64,000 nt of DNA from contig OZ024759.1 in NCBI GenBank assembly GCA_964016885.1, positions 509,001 through 573,000 on the forward strand, in the 5' to 3' direction. Shown one piece after another: positions 1-15,388 of this stretch. The notes under the pieces are model-generated. The model had not been told where the DNA came from, did not search any database, and saw nothing but the letters and a program-made list of their open reading frames with translations. Within the stretch, counting starts at the first letter, position 1; every line of letters begins with the position of its first letter. Source of the stretch: Eledone cirrhosa (taxonomy: Eukaryota; Mollusca; Cephalopoda; Octopoda; Eledonidae). A program made the position numbers and the translations under genes.

Positions 1-2000
1 CAGTCTATATTAGTAACATGACAAAGTCTATATTAGTAACATGACAAAGTCTATATTAGTAACATGAAACAGTCTATATTAGTAACATGACAAAGTCTAT
101 ATTAGTAACATGACACTGTCTATATTAGTAACTTGACAAAGTCTATATTAGTAACATGACACAGTCTATATTAGTAACATGACACAGTCTATATTAGTAA
201 CATGACAAAGACTATATTAGTAACATGACACAGTCTATATTAGTAACATGACAAAGTCTATATTAGTAACATGACAGTCTATATTAGTAACATGACAGTC
301 TATATTAGTAGCATGACAAAGTCTATATTAGTAACATGACAAAGTCATATTAGTAACATGACACAGTCTATATTAGTAACATGACACAGTCTATATTAGT
401 AACATGACACAGTCTATATTAGTAACATGACACAGTCTATATTAGTAACATGACAAAGTCTATATTAGTAACATGACAGTTTATATTAGTAACATGACAC
501 AGTCTATATTAGTAACATGACATAGTCTATATTAGTAACATGACAAAGTCTATATTAGTAACATGACAGTCTATATTGTAACATGACACAGTCTATATTA
601 GTAACATGACACAGTCTATATTAGTAACATGACAGTCTATATTAGTAACATGACAAAGTCTATATTAGTAACATGACAAAGTCTATATTAGTAGCATGAC
701 AAAGTCTATATTAGTAACATGACAAAGTCTATATTAGTAACATGACACAGTCTATATTAGTAACATGACACAGTCTATATTAGTAACATGACAAAGTCTA
801 TATTAGTAGCATGACAAAGTCTATATTAGTAACATGACAAAGTCTATATTAGTAACATGACACAGTCTATATTAGTAACATGACAAAGTCTATATTAGTA
901 ACATGACAAAGTCTATATTAGTAACATGAAACAGTCTATATTAGTAACATGACAAAGTCTATATTAGTAACATGACACTGTCTATATTAGTAACTTGACA
1001 AAGTCTATATTAGTAACATGACACAGTCTATATTAGTAACATGACACAGTCTATATTAGTAACATGACAAAGTCTATATTAGTAGCATGACAAAGTCTAT
1101 ATTAGTAACATGACAAAGTCTATATTAGTAACATGACACAGTCTATATTAGTAACATGACAAAGTCTATATTAGTAACATGACACAGTCTATATTAGTAA
1201 CTTGACAAAGTCTATATTAGTAACATGACACAGTCTATATTAGTAACATGACATAGTCTATATTAGTAACATGACAAAGTCTATATTAGTAGCATGACAC
1301 AGTCTATATTAGTAACATGACACAGTCTATATTAGTAACATGACAGTCTATATTAGTAACATGACAAAGTCTATATTAGTAGCATGACAAAGTCTATATT
1401 AGTCACATGACACAGTCTATATTAGTAACATGACAGTCTATATTAGTAACATGACACAGTCTATATTAGTAACATGACACAGTCTATATAAGTAACATGA
1501 CAAAGTCTATATTAGTAGCATGACAAAGTCTATATTAGTAACATGACAAAGTCTATATTAGTAACATGACACAGTCTATATTAGTAACATGACAAAGTCT
1601 ATATTAGTAACATGACAAAGTCTATATTAGTAACATGACACAGTCTATATTAGTAACATGACACAGTCTATATTAGTAACATGACAAAGTCTATATTAGT
1701 AGCATGACAAAGTCTATATTAGTAACATGACAAAGTCTATATTAGTAACATGACACAGTCTATATTAGTAACATGACAAAGACTATATTAGTAACATGAC
1801 ACAGTCTATATTAGTAACATGACAAAGTCTATATTAGTAACATGACAGTCTATATTAGTAACATGACAGTCTATGTTAGTAGCACGACAAAGTCTATATT
1901 AGTAACATGACAAAGTCATATTAGTAACATGACACAGTCTATATTAGTAACATGACAAAGTCTATATTAGTAACATGACACAGTCTATATTAGTAACATG
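1..2000 (+). repeat. Duplicate of ~4,077-6,100 (offset 4,076, then 4,099)
   Basis: The two alpha markers near 67 and 929 match those near 4,143 and 5,028. The offsets are 4,076 and 4,099, so one 23-bp monomer was gained or lost between them. The rare ctatgttag at 1,875 matches 5,974, and taacttgac near 1,201 matches 5,300. Agreement stops near 2,000, where this copy turns to an aca-aca-aaa-gtagcatg order. The 1,180-2,000 part also matches 2,819-3,640 at offset 1,639 (markers gacatag, gtctatataag and ctatgttag). The sequence between 2,000 and 2,760 is more alpha/delta material (alpha marker near 2,163, gtagcatttac near 2,545) for which I did not establish a single partner. Confidence 0.75.
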
Positions 2001-2760
2001 ACACAGTCTATATTAGTAACATGACAAAGTCTATATTAGTAGCATGACAAAGTCTATATTAGTAACATGACAAAGTCTATATTAGTAACATGACACAGTC
2101 TATATTAGTAACATGACAAAGTCTATATTAGTAACATGACAAAGTCTATATTAGTAACATGAAACAGTCTATATTAGTAACATGACAAAGTCTATATTAG
2201 TAACATGACACTGTCTATATTAGTAACTTGACAAAGTCTATATTAGTAACATGACACAGTCTATATTAGTAACATGACACAGTCTATATTAGTAACATGA
2301 CAAAGTCTATATTAGTAGCATGACAAAGTCTATATTAGTAGCATGACACAGTCTATATTAGTAACATGACACAGTCTATATTAGTAACATGACACAGTCT
2401 ATATTAGTAACATGACAGTCTATATTAGTAACATGACACAGTCTATATTAGTAACATGACGAAGTCTATATTAGTAGCATGACAAAGTCTATATTAGTAA
2501 CATGACAGTCTATATTAGTAACATGACAAAGTCTATATTAGTAGCATTTACAAAGTCTATATTAGTAACATAACAAAGTCTATATTAGTAACATGACAAA
2601 GTCTATATTAGTAACATGACACAGTCTATATTAGTAACATGACACAGTCTATATTAGTAACATGACAAAGTCTATATTAGTAACATGACAGTCTATATTA
2701 GTAACATGACAGTCTATATTAGTAGCACGACAAAGTCTATATTAGTAACATGACAAAGTC

Positions 2761-5220
2761 ATATTAGTAACATGACACAGTCTATATTAGTAACATGACA
2801 AAGTCTATATTAGTAACATGACACAGTCTATATTAGTAACATGACAAAGTCTATATTAGTAACATGACACAGTCTATATTAGTAACATGACATAGTCTAT
2901 ATTAGTAACATGACAAAGTCTATATTAGTAGCATGACACAGTCTATATTAGTAACATGACACAGTCTATATTAGTAACATGACAGTCTATATTAGTAACA
3001 TGACAAAGTCTATATTAGTAGCATGACAAAGTCTATATTAGTCACATGACACAGTCTATATTAGTAACATGACAGTCTATATTAGTAACATGACACAGTC
3101 TATATTAGTAACATGACACAGTCTATATAAGTAACATGACAAAGTCTATATTAGTAGCATGACAAAGTCTATATTAGTAACATGACAAAGTCTATATTAG
3201 TAACATGACACAGTCTATATTAGTAACATGACAAAGTCTATATTAGTAACATGACAAAGTCTATATTAGTAACATGACACAGTCTATATTAGTAACATGA
3301 CACAGTCTATATTAGTAACATGACAAAGTCTATATTAGTAGCATGACAAAGTCTATATTAGTAACATGACAAAGTCTATATTAGTAACATGACACAGTCT
3401 ATATTAGTAACATGACAAAGACTATATTAGTAACATGACACAGTCTATATTAGTAACATGACAAAGTCTATATTAGTAACATGACAGTCTATATTAGTAA
3501 CATGACAGTCTATGTTAGTAGCACGACAAAGTCTATATTAGTAACATGACAAAGTCATATTAGTAACATGACACAGTCTATATTAGTAACATGACAAAGT
3601 CTATATTAGTAACATGACACAGTCTATATTAGTAACATGACAAAGTCTATATTAGTAACATGACACAGTCTATATTAGTAACATGACTTAGTCTATATTA
3701 GTAACATGACAAAGTCTATATTAGTAGCATGACACAGTCTATATTAGTAACATGACACAGTCTATATTAGTAACATGACAGTCTATATTAGTAACATGAC
3801 AAAGTCTATATTAGTAGCATGACAAAGTCTATATTAGTAACATGACACAGTCTATATTAGTAACATTACAGTCTATATTAGTAACATGACACAGTCTATA
3901 TTAGTAGCATTTACAAAGTCTATATTAGTAGCATGACACAGTCTATATTAGTAACATGACACAATCTATATTAGTAACATGACACAGTCTATATTAGTAA
4001 CATGACAAAGTCTATATTAGTAGCATGACAAAGTCTATATTAGTAACATGACAAAGTCTATATTAGTAACATGACACAGTCTATATTAGTAACATGACAA
4101 AGTCTATATTAGTAACATGACAAAGTCTATATTAGTAACATGAAACAGTCTATATTAGTAACATGACAAAGTCTATATTAGTAACATGACACTGTCTATA
4201 TTAGTAACTTGACAAAGTCTATATTAGTAACATGACACAGTCTATATTAGTAACATGACACAGTCTATATTAGTAACATGACAAAGACTATATTAGTAAC
4301 ATGACACAGTCTATATTAGTAACATGACAAAGTCTATATTAGTAACATGACAGTCTATATTAGTAACATGACAGTCTATATTAGTAGCATGACAAAGTCT
4401 ATATTAGTAACATGACAAAGTCATATTAGTAACATGACACAGTCTATATTAGTAACATGACACAGTCTATATTAGTAACATGACACAGTCTATATTAGTA
4501 ACATGACACAGTCTATATTAGTAACATGACAAAGTCTATATTAGTAACATGACAAAGTCTATATTAGTAACATGACAGTTTATATTAGTAACATGACACA
4601 GTCTATATTAGTAACATGACATAGTCTATATTAGTAACATGACAAAGTCTATATTAGTAACATGACAGTCTATATTGTAACATGACACAGTCTATATTAG
4701 TAACATGACACAGTCTATATTAGTAACATGACAGTCTATATTAGTAACATGACAAAGTCTATATTAGTAACATGACAAAGTCTATATTAGTAGCATGACA
4801 AAGTCTATATTAGTAACATGACAAAGTCTATATTAGTAACATGACACAGTCTATATTAGTAACATGACACAGTCTATATTAGTAACATGACAAAGTCTAT
4901 ATTAGTAGCATGACAAAGTCTATATTAGTAACATGACAAAGTCTATATTAGTAACATGACACAGTCTATATTAGTAACATGACAAAGTCTATATTAGTAA
5001 CATGACAAAGTCTATATTAGTAACATGAAACAGTCTATATTAGTAACATGACAAAGTCTATATTAGTAACATGACACTGTCTATATTAGTAACTTGACAA
5101 AGTCTATATTAGTAACATGACACAGTCTATATTAGTAACATGACACAGTCTATATTAGTAACATGACAAAGTCTATATTAGTAGCATGACAAAGTCTATA
5201 TTAGTAACATGACAAAGTCT
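2761..5220 (+). repeat. Tandem duplication 2,460 bp, copy 1
   Basis: Bases from ~2,761 match those 2,460 further on almost perfectly. Stretches such as 2,881-3,720 and 5,341-6,180 read identically. Shared rare markers are gtctatataag, gtcacatg, ctatgttag (3,514 and 5,974) and gactta (3,688 and 6,148). Differences are few. The taacatg unit near 2,840 is taacttg near 5,300. There is also a 2-bp loss near 6,193, balanced by a 2-bp gain near 6,377, so the register is restored by 6,481. Upstream of 2,760 the partner diverges, which fixes the left boundary. Confidence 0.88.
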
Positions 5221-7680
5221 ATATTAGTAACATGACACAGTCTATATTAGTAACATGACAAAGTCTATATTAGTAACATGACACAGTCTATATTAGTAAC
5301 TTGACAAAGTCTATATTAGTAACATGACACAGTCTATATTAGTAACATGACATAGTCTATATTAGTAACATGACAAAGTCTATATTAGTAGCATGACACA
5401 GTCTATATTAGTAACATGACACAGTCTATATTAGTAACATGACAGTCTATATTAGTAACATGACAAAGTCTATATTAGTAGCATGACAAAGTCTATATTA
5501 GTCACATGACACAGTCTATATTAGTAACATGACAGTCTATATTAGTAACATGACACAGTCTATATTAGTAACATGACACAGTCTATATAAGTAACATGAC
5601 AAAGTCTATATTAGTAGCATGACAAAGTCTATATTAGTAACATGACAAAGTCTATATTAGTAACATGACACAGTCTATATTAGTAACATGACAAAGTCTA
5701 TATTAGTAACATGACAAAGTCTATATTAGTAACATGACACAGTCTATATTAGTAACATGACACAGTCTATATTAGTAACATGACAAAGTCTATATTAGTA
5801 GCATGACAAAGTCTATATTAGTAACATGACAAAGTCTATATTAGTAACATGACACAGTCTATATTAGTAACATGACAAAGACTATATTAGTAACATGACA
5901 CAGTCTATATTAGTAACATGACAAAGTCTATATTAGTAACATGACAGTCTATATTAGTAACATGACAGTCTATGTTAGTAGCACGACAAAGTCTATATTA
6001 GTAACATGACAAAGTCATATTAGTAACATGACACAGTCTATATTAGTAACATGACAAAGTCTATATTAGTAACATGACACAGTCTATATTAGTAACATGA
6101 CAAAGTCTATATTAGTAACATGACACAGTCTATATTAGTAACATGACTTAGTCTATATTAGTAACATGACAAAGTCTATATTAGTAGCATGACAGTCTAT
6201 ATTAGTAACATGACACAGTCTATATTAGTAACATGACAGTCTATATTAGTAACATGACAAAGTCTATATTAGTAGCATGACAAAGTCTATATTAGTAACA
6301 TGACACAGTCTATATTAGTAACATTACAGTCTATATTAGTAACATGACACAGTCTATATTAGTAGCATTTACAAAGTTTATATATTAGTAGCATGACACA
6401 GTCTATATTAGTAACATGACACAATCTATATTAGTAACATGACACAGTCTATATTAGTAACATGACAAAGTCTATATTAGTAGCATGACAAAGTCTATAT
6501 TAGTAACATGACAAAGTCTATATTAGTAACATGACACAGTCTATATTAGTAACATGACAAAGTCTATATTAGTAACATGACAAAGTCTATATTAGTAACA
6601 TGAAACAGTCTATATTAGTAACATGACAAAGTCTATATTAGTAACATGACACTGTCTATATTAGTAACTTGACAAAGTCTATATTAGTAACATGACACAG
6701 TCTATATTAGTAACATGACACAGTCTATATTAGTAACATGACAAAGACTATATTAGTAACATGACACAGTCTATATTAGTAACATGACAAAGTCTATATT
6801 AGTAACATGACAGTCTATATTAGTAACATGACAGTCTATATTAGTAGCATGACAAAGTCTATATTAGTAACATGACAAAGTCATATTAGTAACATGACAC
6901 AGTCTATATTAGTAACATGACACAGTCTATATTAGTAACATGACACAGTCTATATTAGTAACATGACACAGTCTATATTAGTAACATGACAAAGTCTATA
7001 TTAGTAACATGACAAAGTCTATATTAGTAACATGACAGTTTATATTAGTAACATGACACAGTCTATATTAGTAACATGACATAGTCTATATTAGTAACAT
7101 GACAAAGTCTATATTAGTAACATGACAGTCTATATTGTAACATGACACAGTCTATATTAGTAACATGACACAGTCTATATTAGTAACATGACAGTCTATA
7201 TTAGTAACATGACAAAGTCTATATTAGTAACATGACAAAGTCTATATTAGTAGCATGACAAAGTCTATATTAGTAACATGACAAAGTCTATATTAGTAAC
7301 ATGACACAGTCTATATTAGTAACATGACACAGTCTATATTAGTAACATGACAAAGTCTATATTAGTAGCATGACAAAGTCTATATTAGTAACATGACAAA
7401 GTCTATATTAGTAACATGACACAGTCTATATTAGTAACATGACAAAGTCTATATTAGTAACATGACAAAGTCTATATTAGTAACATGAAACAGTCTATAT
7501 TAGTAACATGACAAAGTCTATATTAGTAACATGACACTGTCTATATTAGTAACTTGACAAAGTCTATATTAGTAACATGACACAGTCTATATTAGTAACA
7601 TGACACAGTCTATATTAGTAACATGACAAAGTCTATATTAGTAGCATGACAAAGTCTATATTAGTAACATGACAAAGTCT
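5221..7680 (+). repeat. Tandem duplication 2,460 bp, copy 2
   Basis: This is the downstream partner of 2,761-5,220. A private change, acaaagtttatatattag near 6,370, has a c-to-t change and an inserted ta and is not seen in copy 1. A 21-bp unit near 6,193 replaces a 23-bp unit. The identity from 6,481 to about 7,720 with 4,021-5,260 is otherwise complete in the lines I compared. The junction falls at a monomer boundary, so no partial unit was created. Confidence 0.88.
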
Positions 7681-10600
7681 ATATTAGTAACATGACACAG
7701 TCTATATTAGTAACATGACAAAGACTATATTAGTAACATGACACAGTCTATATTAGTAACATGACAAAGTCTATATTAGTAACATGACAGTCTATATTAG
7801 TAACATGACAGTCTATATTAGTAGCACGACAAAGTCTATATTAGTAACATGATAAAAGTCATATTAGTAACATGACACAGTCTATATTAGTAACATGACA
7901 AAGTCTATATTAGTAACATGACACAGTCTATATTAGTAACATGACAAAGTCTATATTAGTAACATGACACAGTCTATATTAGTAACATGACATAGTCTAT
8001 ATTAGTAACATGACAAAGTCTATATTAGTAGCATGACACAGTCTATATTAGTAACATGACACAGTCTATATTAGTAACATGACAGTCTATATTAGTAACA
8101 TGACAAAGTCTATATTAGTAGCATGACAAAGTCTATATTAGTAACATGACACAGTCTATATTAGTAACATGACAGTCTATATTAGTAACATGACACAGTC
8201 TATATTAGTAACATGACGAAGTCTATATTAGTAGCATGACAAAGTCTATATTAGTAACATGACAGTCTATATTAGTAACATGACAAAGTCTATATTAGTA
8301 GCATTTACAAAGTCTATATTAGTAGCATGACACAGTCTATATTAGTAACATGACACAGTCTATATTAGTAACATGACAAAGTCTATATTAGTAGCATGAC
8401 AAAGTCTATATTAGTAACATGACAAAGTCTATATTAGTAACATGACACAGTCTATATTAGTAACATGACACAGTCTATATTAGTAACATGACAAAGTCTA
8501 TATTAGTAGCATGACAAAGTCTATATTAGTAGCATGACACAGTCTATATTAGTAACATGACACAGTCTATATTAGTAACATGACACAGTCTATATTAGTA
8601 ACATGACAGTCTATATTAGTAACATGACACAGTCTATATTAGTAACATGACGAAGTCTATATTAGTAGCATGACAAAGTCTATATTAGTAACATGACAGT
8701 TTATATTAGTAACATGACAAAGTCTATATTAGTAGCATTTACAAAGTCTATATTAGTAACATGACAAAGTCTATATTAGAAACATGACAAAGTCTATATT
8801 AGTAACATGACACAGTCTATATTAGTAACATGACACAGTCTATATTAGTAACATGACAAAGTCTATATTAGTAACATGACAGTCTATATTAGTAACATGA
8901 CAGTCTATATTAGTTGCACGACAAAGTCTATATTAGTAACATGACAAAGTCATATTAGTAACATGACACAGTCTATATTAGTAACATGACAAAGTCTATA
9001 TTAGTAACATGACACAGTCTATATTAGTAACATGACAAAGTCTATATTAGTAACATGACACAGTCTATATTAGTAACATGACATAGTCTATATTAGTAAC
9101 ATGACAAAGTCTATATTAGTAGCATGACACAGTCTATATTAGTAACATGACACAGTCTATATTAGTAACATGACAGTCTATATTAGTAACATGACAAAGT
9201 CTATATTAGTAGCATGACAAAGTCTATATTAGTCACATGACACAGTCTATATTAGTAACATGACAGTCTATATTAGTAACATGACACAGTCTATATTAGT
9301 AACATGACACAGTCTATATTAGTAACATGACAAAGTCTATATTAGTAGCATGACAAAGTCTATATTAGTAACATGACAAAGTCTATATTAGTAACATGAC
9401 ACAGTCTATATTAGTAACATGACAAAGTCTATATTAGTAACATGACAAAGTCTATATTAGTAACATGACACAGTCTATATTAGTAACATGACACAGTCTA
9501 TATTAGTAACATGACAAAGTCTATATTAGTAGCATGACAAAGTCTATATTAGTAACATGACAAAGTCTATATTAGTAACATGACACAGTCTATATTAGTA
9601 ACATGACAAAGACTATATTAGTAACATGACACAGTCTATATTAGTAACATGACAAAGTCTATATTAGTAACATGACAGTCTATATTAGTAACATGACAGT
9701 CTATATTAGTAGCACGACAAAGTCTATATTAGTAACATGACAAAGTCATATTAGTAACATGACACAGTCTATATTAGTAACATGACAAAGTCTATATTAG
9801 TAACATGACACAGTCTATATTAGTAACATGACAAAGTCTATATTAGTAACATGACACAGTCTATATTAGTAACATGACTTAGTCTATATTAGTAACATGA
9901 CAAAGTCTATATTAGTAGCATGACACAGTCTATATTAGTAACATGACACAGTCTATATTAGTAACATGACAGTCTATATTAGTAACATGACAAAGTCTAT
10001 ATTAGTAGCATGACAAAGTCTATATTAGTAACATGACACAGTCTATATTAGTAACATTACAGTCTATATTAGTAACATGACACAGTCTATATTAGTAACA
10101 TGACGAAGTCTATATTAGTAGCATGACAAAGTCTATATTAGTAACATGACAGTCTATATTAGTAACATGACAAAGTCTATATTAGTAGCATTTACAAAGT
10201 CTATATTAGTAGCATGACACAGTCTATATTAGTAACATGACACAGTCTATATTAGTAACATGACACAGTCTATATTAGTAACATGACAAAGTCTATATTA
10301 GTAGCATGACAAAGTCTATATTAGTAACATGACAAAGTCTATATTAGTAACATGACACAGTCTATATTAGTAACATGACAAAGTCTATATTAGTAACATG
10401 ACAAAGTCTATATTAGTAACATGAAACAGTCTATATTAGTAACATGACAAAGTCTATATTAGTAACATGACACTGTCTATATTAGTAACTTGACAAAGTC
10501 TATATTAGTAACATGACACAGTCTATATTAGTAACATGACACAGTCTATATTAGTAACATGACAAAGTCTATATTAGTAGCATGACAAAATCTTTATTAG

Positions 10601-12360
10601 TAACATGACAAAGTCTATATTAGTAACATGACACAGTCTATATTAGTAACATGACAAAGACTATATTAGTAACATGACACAGTCTATATTAGTAACATGA
10701 CAAAGTCTATATTAGTAACATGACAGTCTATATTAGTAACATGACAGTCTATATTAGTAGCATGACAAAGTCTATATTAGTAACATGACAAAGTCATATT
10801 AGTAACATGACACAGTCTATATTAGTAACATGACACAGTCTATATTAGTAACATGACACAGTCTATATTAGTAACATGACACAGTCTATATTAGTAACAT
10901 GACAAAGTCTATATTAGTAACATGACAAAGTCTATATTAGTAACATGACAGTTTATATTAGTAACATGACACAGTCTATATTAGTAACATGACATAGTCT
11001 ATATTAGTAACATGACAAAGTCTATATTAGTAACATGACAGTCTATATTGTAACATGACACAGTCTATATTAGTAACATGACACAGTCTATATTAGTAAC
11101 ATGACAGTCTATATTAGTAACATGACAAAGTCTATATTAGTAACATGACAAAGTCTATATTAGTAGCATGACAAAGTCTATATTAGTAACATGACAAAGT
11201 CTATATTAGTAACATGACACAGTCTATATTAGTAACATGACACAGTCTATATTAGTAACATGACAAAGTCTATATTAGTAGCATGACAAAGTCTATATTA
11301 GTAACATGACAAAGTCTATATTAGTAACATGACACAGTCTATATTAGTAACATGACAAAGTCTATATTAGTAACATGACAAAGTCTATATTAGTAACATG
11401 AAACAGTCTATATTAGTAACATGACAAAGTCTATATTAGTAACATGACACTGTCTATATTAGTAACTTGACAAAGTCTATATTAGTAACATGACACAGTC
11501 TATATTAGTAACATGACACAGTCTATATTAGTAACATGACAAAGTCTATATTAGTAGCATGACAAAGTCTATATTAGTAACATGACAAAGTCTATATTAG
11601 TAACATGACACAGTCTATATTAGTAACATGACAAAGACTATATTAGTAACATGACACAGTGTATATTAGTAACATGACAAAGTCTATATTAGTAACATGA
11701 CAGTCTATATTAGTAACATGACAGTCTATATTAGTAGCACGACAAAGTCTATATTAGTAACATGACAAAGTCATATTAGTAACATGACACAGTCTATATT
11801 AGTAACATGACAAAGTCTATATTAGTAACATGACACAGTCTATATTACTAACATGACAAAGTCTATATTAGTAACATGACACAGTCTATATTAGTAACAT
11901 GACATAGTCTATATTAGTAACATGACAAAGTCTATATTAGTAGCATGACACAGTCTATATTAGTAACATGACACAGTCTATATTAGTAACATGACAGTCT
12001 ATATTAGTAACATGACAAAGTCTATATTAGTAGCATGACAAAGTCTATATTAGTAACATGACACAGTCTATATTAGTAACATGACAGTCTATATTAGTAA
12101 CATGACACAGTCTATATTAGTAACATGACGAAGTCTATATTAGTAGCATGACAAAGTCTATATTAGTAACATGACAGTCTATATTAGTAACATGACAAAG
12201 TCTATATTAGTAGCATTTACAAAGTCTATATTAGTAGCATGACACAGTCTATATTAGTAACATGACACAGTCTATATTAGTAACATGACAAAGTCTATAT
12301 TAGTAGCATGACAAAGTCTATATTAGTAACATGACAAAGTCTATATTAGTAACATGACAC
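7640..12360 (+). repeat. Left-type 4.7-kb block, copy 1 of 4
   Basis: The block matches 15,365-20,040 at offset 7,728, changing to 7,705 after a one-monomer difference near 8,780. Shared markers are gtcacatg (9,233/16,938), gactta (9,879/17,584), aaaatcttta (10,591/18,296) and the alpha marker (11,401/19,106). Private changes include ttagaaac near 8,780, gttgcacg near 8,914, tattactaac near 11,847 and gataaaag near 7,850. A 21-bp unit near 12,090 is missing from the second copy. Four copies of this block exist in the window. Confidence 0.82.
10400..11380 (+). repeat. Reference alpha cassette (~0.98 kb, about 43 monomers)
   Basis: This is a clear example of the most frequent higher-order module. 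In order it shows atgaaacag, a plain aaa unit, cactgtc, taacttgac, two aca units, an aaa unit with gtagcatg, further units, aaagacta, two consecutive 21-bp units, gtagcatg, agtcatatt, four aca units, acagttta, gacatag, tattgtaac, and then plain units up to the next atgaaacag near 11,401. The same order recurs at least 35 times in the window. Some copies are shortened or lengthened by whole monomers. This copy also carries the rarer double variant aaaatcttta near 10,591, which recurs at ~18,296, ~27,756 and ~46,685 and marks those four places as long-range duplicates. Confidence 0.85.
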
Positions 12361-13026
12361 AGTCTATATTAGTAACATGACACAGTCTATATTAGTAACA
12401 TGACAAAGTCTATATTAGTAGCATGACAAAGTCTATATTAGTAGCATGACACAGTCTATATTAGTAACATGACACAGTCTATATTAGTAACATGACACAG
12501 TCTATATTAGTAACATGACAGTCTATATTAGTAACATGACACAGTCTATATTAGTAACATGACGAAGTCTATATTAGTAGCATGACAAAGTCTATATTAG
12601 TAACATGACAGTCTATATTAGTAACATGACAAAGTCTATATTAGTAGCATTTACAAAGTCTATATTAGTAACATGACAAAGTCTATATTAGTAACATGAC
12701 ACAGTCTATATTAGTAACATGACACAGTCTATATTAGTAACATGACAAAGTCTATATTAGTAACATGACAGTCTATATTAGTAACATGACAGTCTATATT
12801 AGTAGCACGACAAAGTCTATATTAGTAACATGACAAAGTCATATTAGTAACATGACACAGTCTATATTAGTAACATGACAAAGTCTATATTAGTAACATG
12901 ACACAGTCTATATTAGTAACATGACAAAGTCTATATTAGTAACATGACACAGTCTATATTAGTAACATGACATAGTCTATATTAGTAACATGACAAAGTC
13001 TATATTAGTAGCATGACACAGTCTAT
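10665..13026 (+). repeat. Tandem duplication 2,362 bp, copy 1
   Basis: Four independent markers give the same offset of 2,362. They are the first of the paired 21-bp units (10,724/13,086), the alpha marker (11,401/13,763), and two gtagcatttac units (12,214/14,576 and 12,648/15,010). The match starts at about 10,665, because the preceding unit reads aaagacta here but acagtcta at the partner position. The stretch overlaps the 4.7-kb block, showing that the duplications are nested. Confidence 0.87.
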
Positions 13027-15388
13027 ATTAGTAACATGACACAGTCTATATTAGTAACATGACAAAGTCTATATTAGTAACATGACAGTCTATATTAGTA
13101 ACATGACAGTCTATATTAGTAGCATGACAAAGTCTATATTAGTAACATGACAAAGTCATATTAGTAACATGACACAGTCTATATTAGTAACATGACACAG
13201 TCTATATTAGTAACATGACACAGTCTATATTAGTAACATGACACAGTCTATATTAGTAACATGACAAAGTCTATATTAGTAACATGACAAAGTCTATATT
13301 AGTAACATGACAGTTTATATTAGTAACATGACACAGTCTATATTAGTAACATGACATAGTCTATATTAGTAACATGACAAAGTCTATATTAGTAACATGA
13401 CAGTCTATATTGTAACATGACACAGTCTATATTAGTAACATGACACAGTCTATATTAGTAACATGACAGTCTATATTAGTAACATGACAAAGTCTATATT
13501 AGTAACATGACAAAGTCTATATTAGTAGCATGACAAAGTCTATATTAGTAACATGACAAAGTCTATATTAGTAACATGACACAGTCTATATTAGTAACAT
13601 GACACAGTCTATATTAGTAACATGACAAAGTCTATATTAGTAGCATGACAAAGTCTATATTAGTAACATGACAAAGTCTATATTAGTAACATGACACAGT
13701 CTATATTAGTAACATGACAAAGTCTATATTAGTAACATGACAAAGTCTATATTAGTAACATGAAACAGTCTATATTAGTAACATGACAAAGTCTATATTA
13801 GTAACATGACACTGTCTATATTAGTAACTTGACAAAGTCTATATTAGTAACATGACACAGTCTATATTAGTAACATGACACAGTCTATATTAGTAACATG
13901 ACAAAGTCTATATTAGTAGCATGACAAAGTCTATATTAGTAACATGACAAAGTCTATATTAGTAACATGACACAGTCTATATTAGTAACATGACAAAGAC
14001 TATATTAGTAACATGACACAGTGTATATTAGTAACATGACAAAGTCTATATTAGTAACATGACAGTCTATATTAGTAACATGACAGTCTATATTAGTAGC
14101 ACGACAAAGTCTATATTAGTAACATGACAAAGTCATATTAGTAACATGACACAGTCTATATTAGTAACATGACAAAGTCTATATTAGTAACATGACACAG
14201 TCTATATTAGTAACATGACAAAGTCTATATTAGTAACATGACACAGTCTATATTAGTAACATGACATAGTCTATATTAGTAACATGACAAAGTCTATATT
14301 AGTAGCATGACACAGTCTATATTAGTAACATGACACAGTCTATATTAGTAACATGACAGTCTATATTAGTAACATGACAAAGTCTATATTAGTAGCATGA
14401 CAAAGTCTATATTAGTAACATGACACAGTCTATATTAGTAACATGACAGTCTATATTAGTAACATGACACAGTCTATATTAGTAACATGACGAAGTCTAT
14501 ATTAGTAGCATGACAAAGTCTATATTAGTAACATGACAGTCTATATTAGTAACATGACAAAGTCTATATTAGTAGCATTTACAAAGTCTATATTAGTAGC
14601 ATGACACAGTCTATATTAGTAACATGACACAGTCTATATTAGTAACATGACAAAGTCTATATTAGTAGCATGACAAAGTCTATATTAGTAACATGACAAA
14701 GTCTATATTAGTAACATGACACAGTCTATATTAGTAACATGACACAGTCTATATTAGTAACATGACAAAGTCTATATTAGTAGCATGACAAAGTCTATAT
14801 TAGTAGCATGACACAGTCTATATTAGTAACATGACACAGTCTATATTAGTAACATGACACAGTCTATATTAGTAACATGACAGTCTATATTAGTAACATG
14901 ACACAGTCTATATTAGTAACATGACGAAGTCTATATTAGTAGCATGACAAAGTCTATATTAGTAACATGACAGTCTATATTAGTAACATGACAAAGTCTA
15001 TATTAGTAGCATTTACAAAGTCTATATTAGTAACATGACAAAGTCTATATTAGTAACATGACACAGTCTATATTAGTAACATGACACAGTCTATATTAGT
15101 AACATGACAAAGTCTATATTAGTAACATGACAGTCTATATTAGTAACATGACAGTCTATATTAGTAGCACGACAAAGTCTATATTAGTAACATGACAAAG
15201 TCATATTAGTAACATGACACAGTCTATATTAGTAACATGACAAAGTCTATATTAGTAACATGACACAGTCTATATTAGTAACATGACAAAGTCTATATTA
15301 GTAACATGACACAGTCTATATTAGTAACATGACATAGTCTATATTAGTAACATGACAAAGTCTATATTAGTAGCATGACACAGTCTAT
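13027..15388 (+). repeat. Tandem duplication 2,362 bp, copy 2
   Basis: This is the downstream partner of 10,665-13,026 at a constant offset of 2,362, with no indel across the markers checked. It ends where the partner changes from aca to aaa, near 15,400 versus 13,041. It contains an alpha cassette (13,763), the variant acagtgta near 14,030 shared with 11,660, and two gtagcatttac delta units. Confidence 0.87.

Noticed and set aside
8300..8310. gtagcatttac units as a transposon target-site scar
   Set aside because: They look like a g-to-tt change but occur about 34 times at HOR-fixed positions, so they are an inherited monomer variant, not separate insertions.
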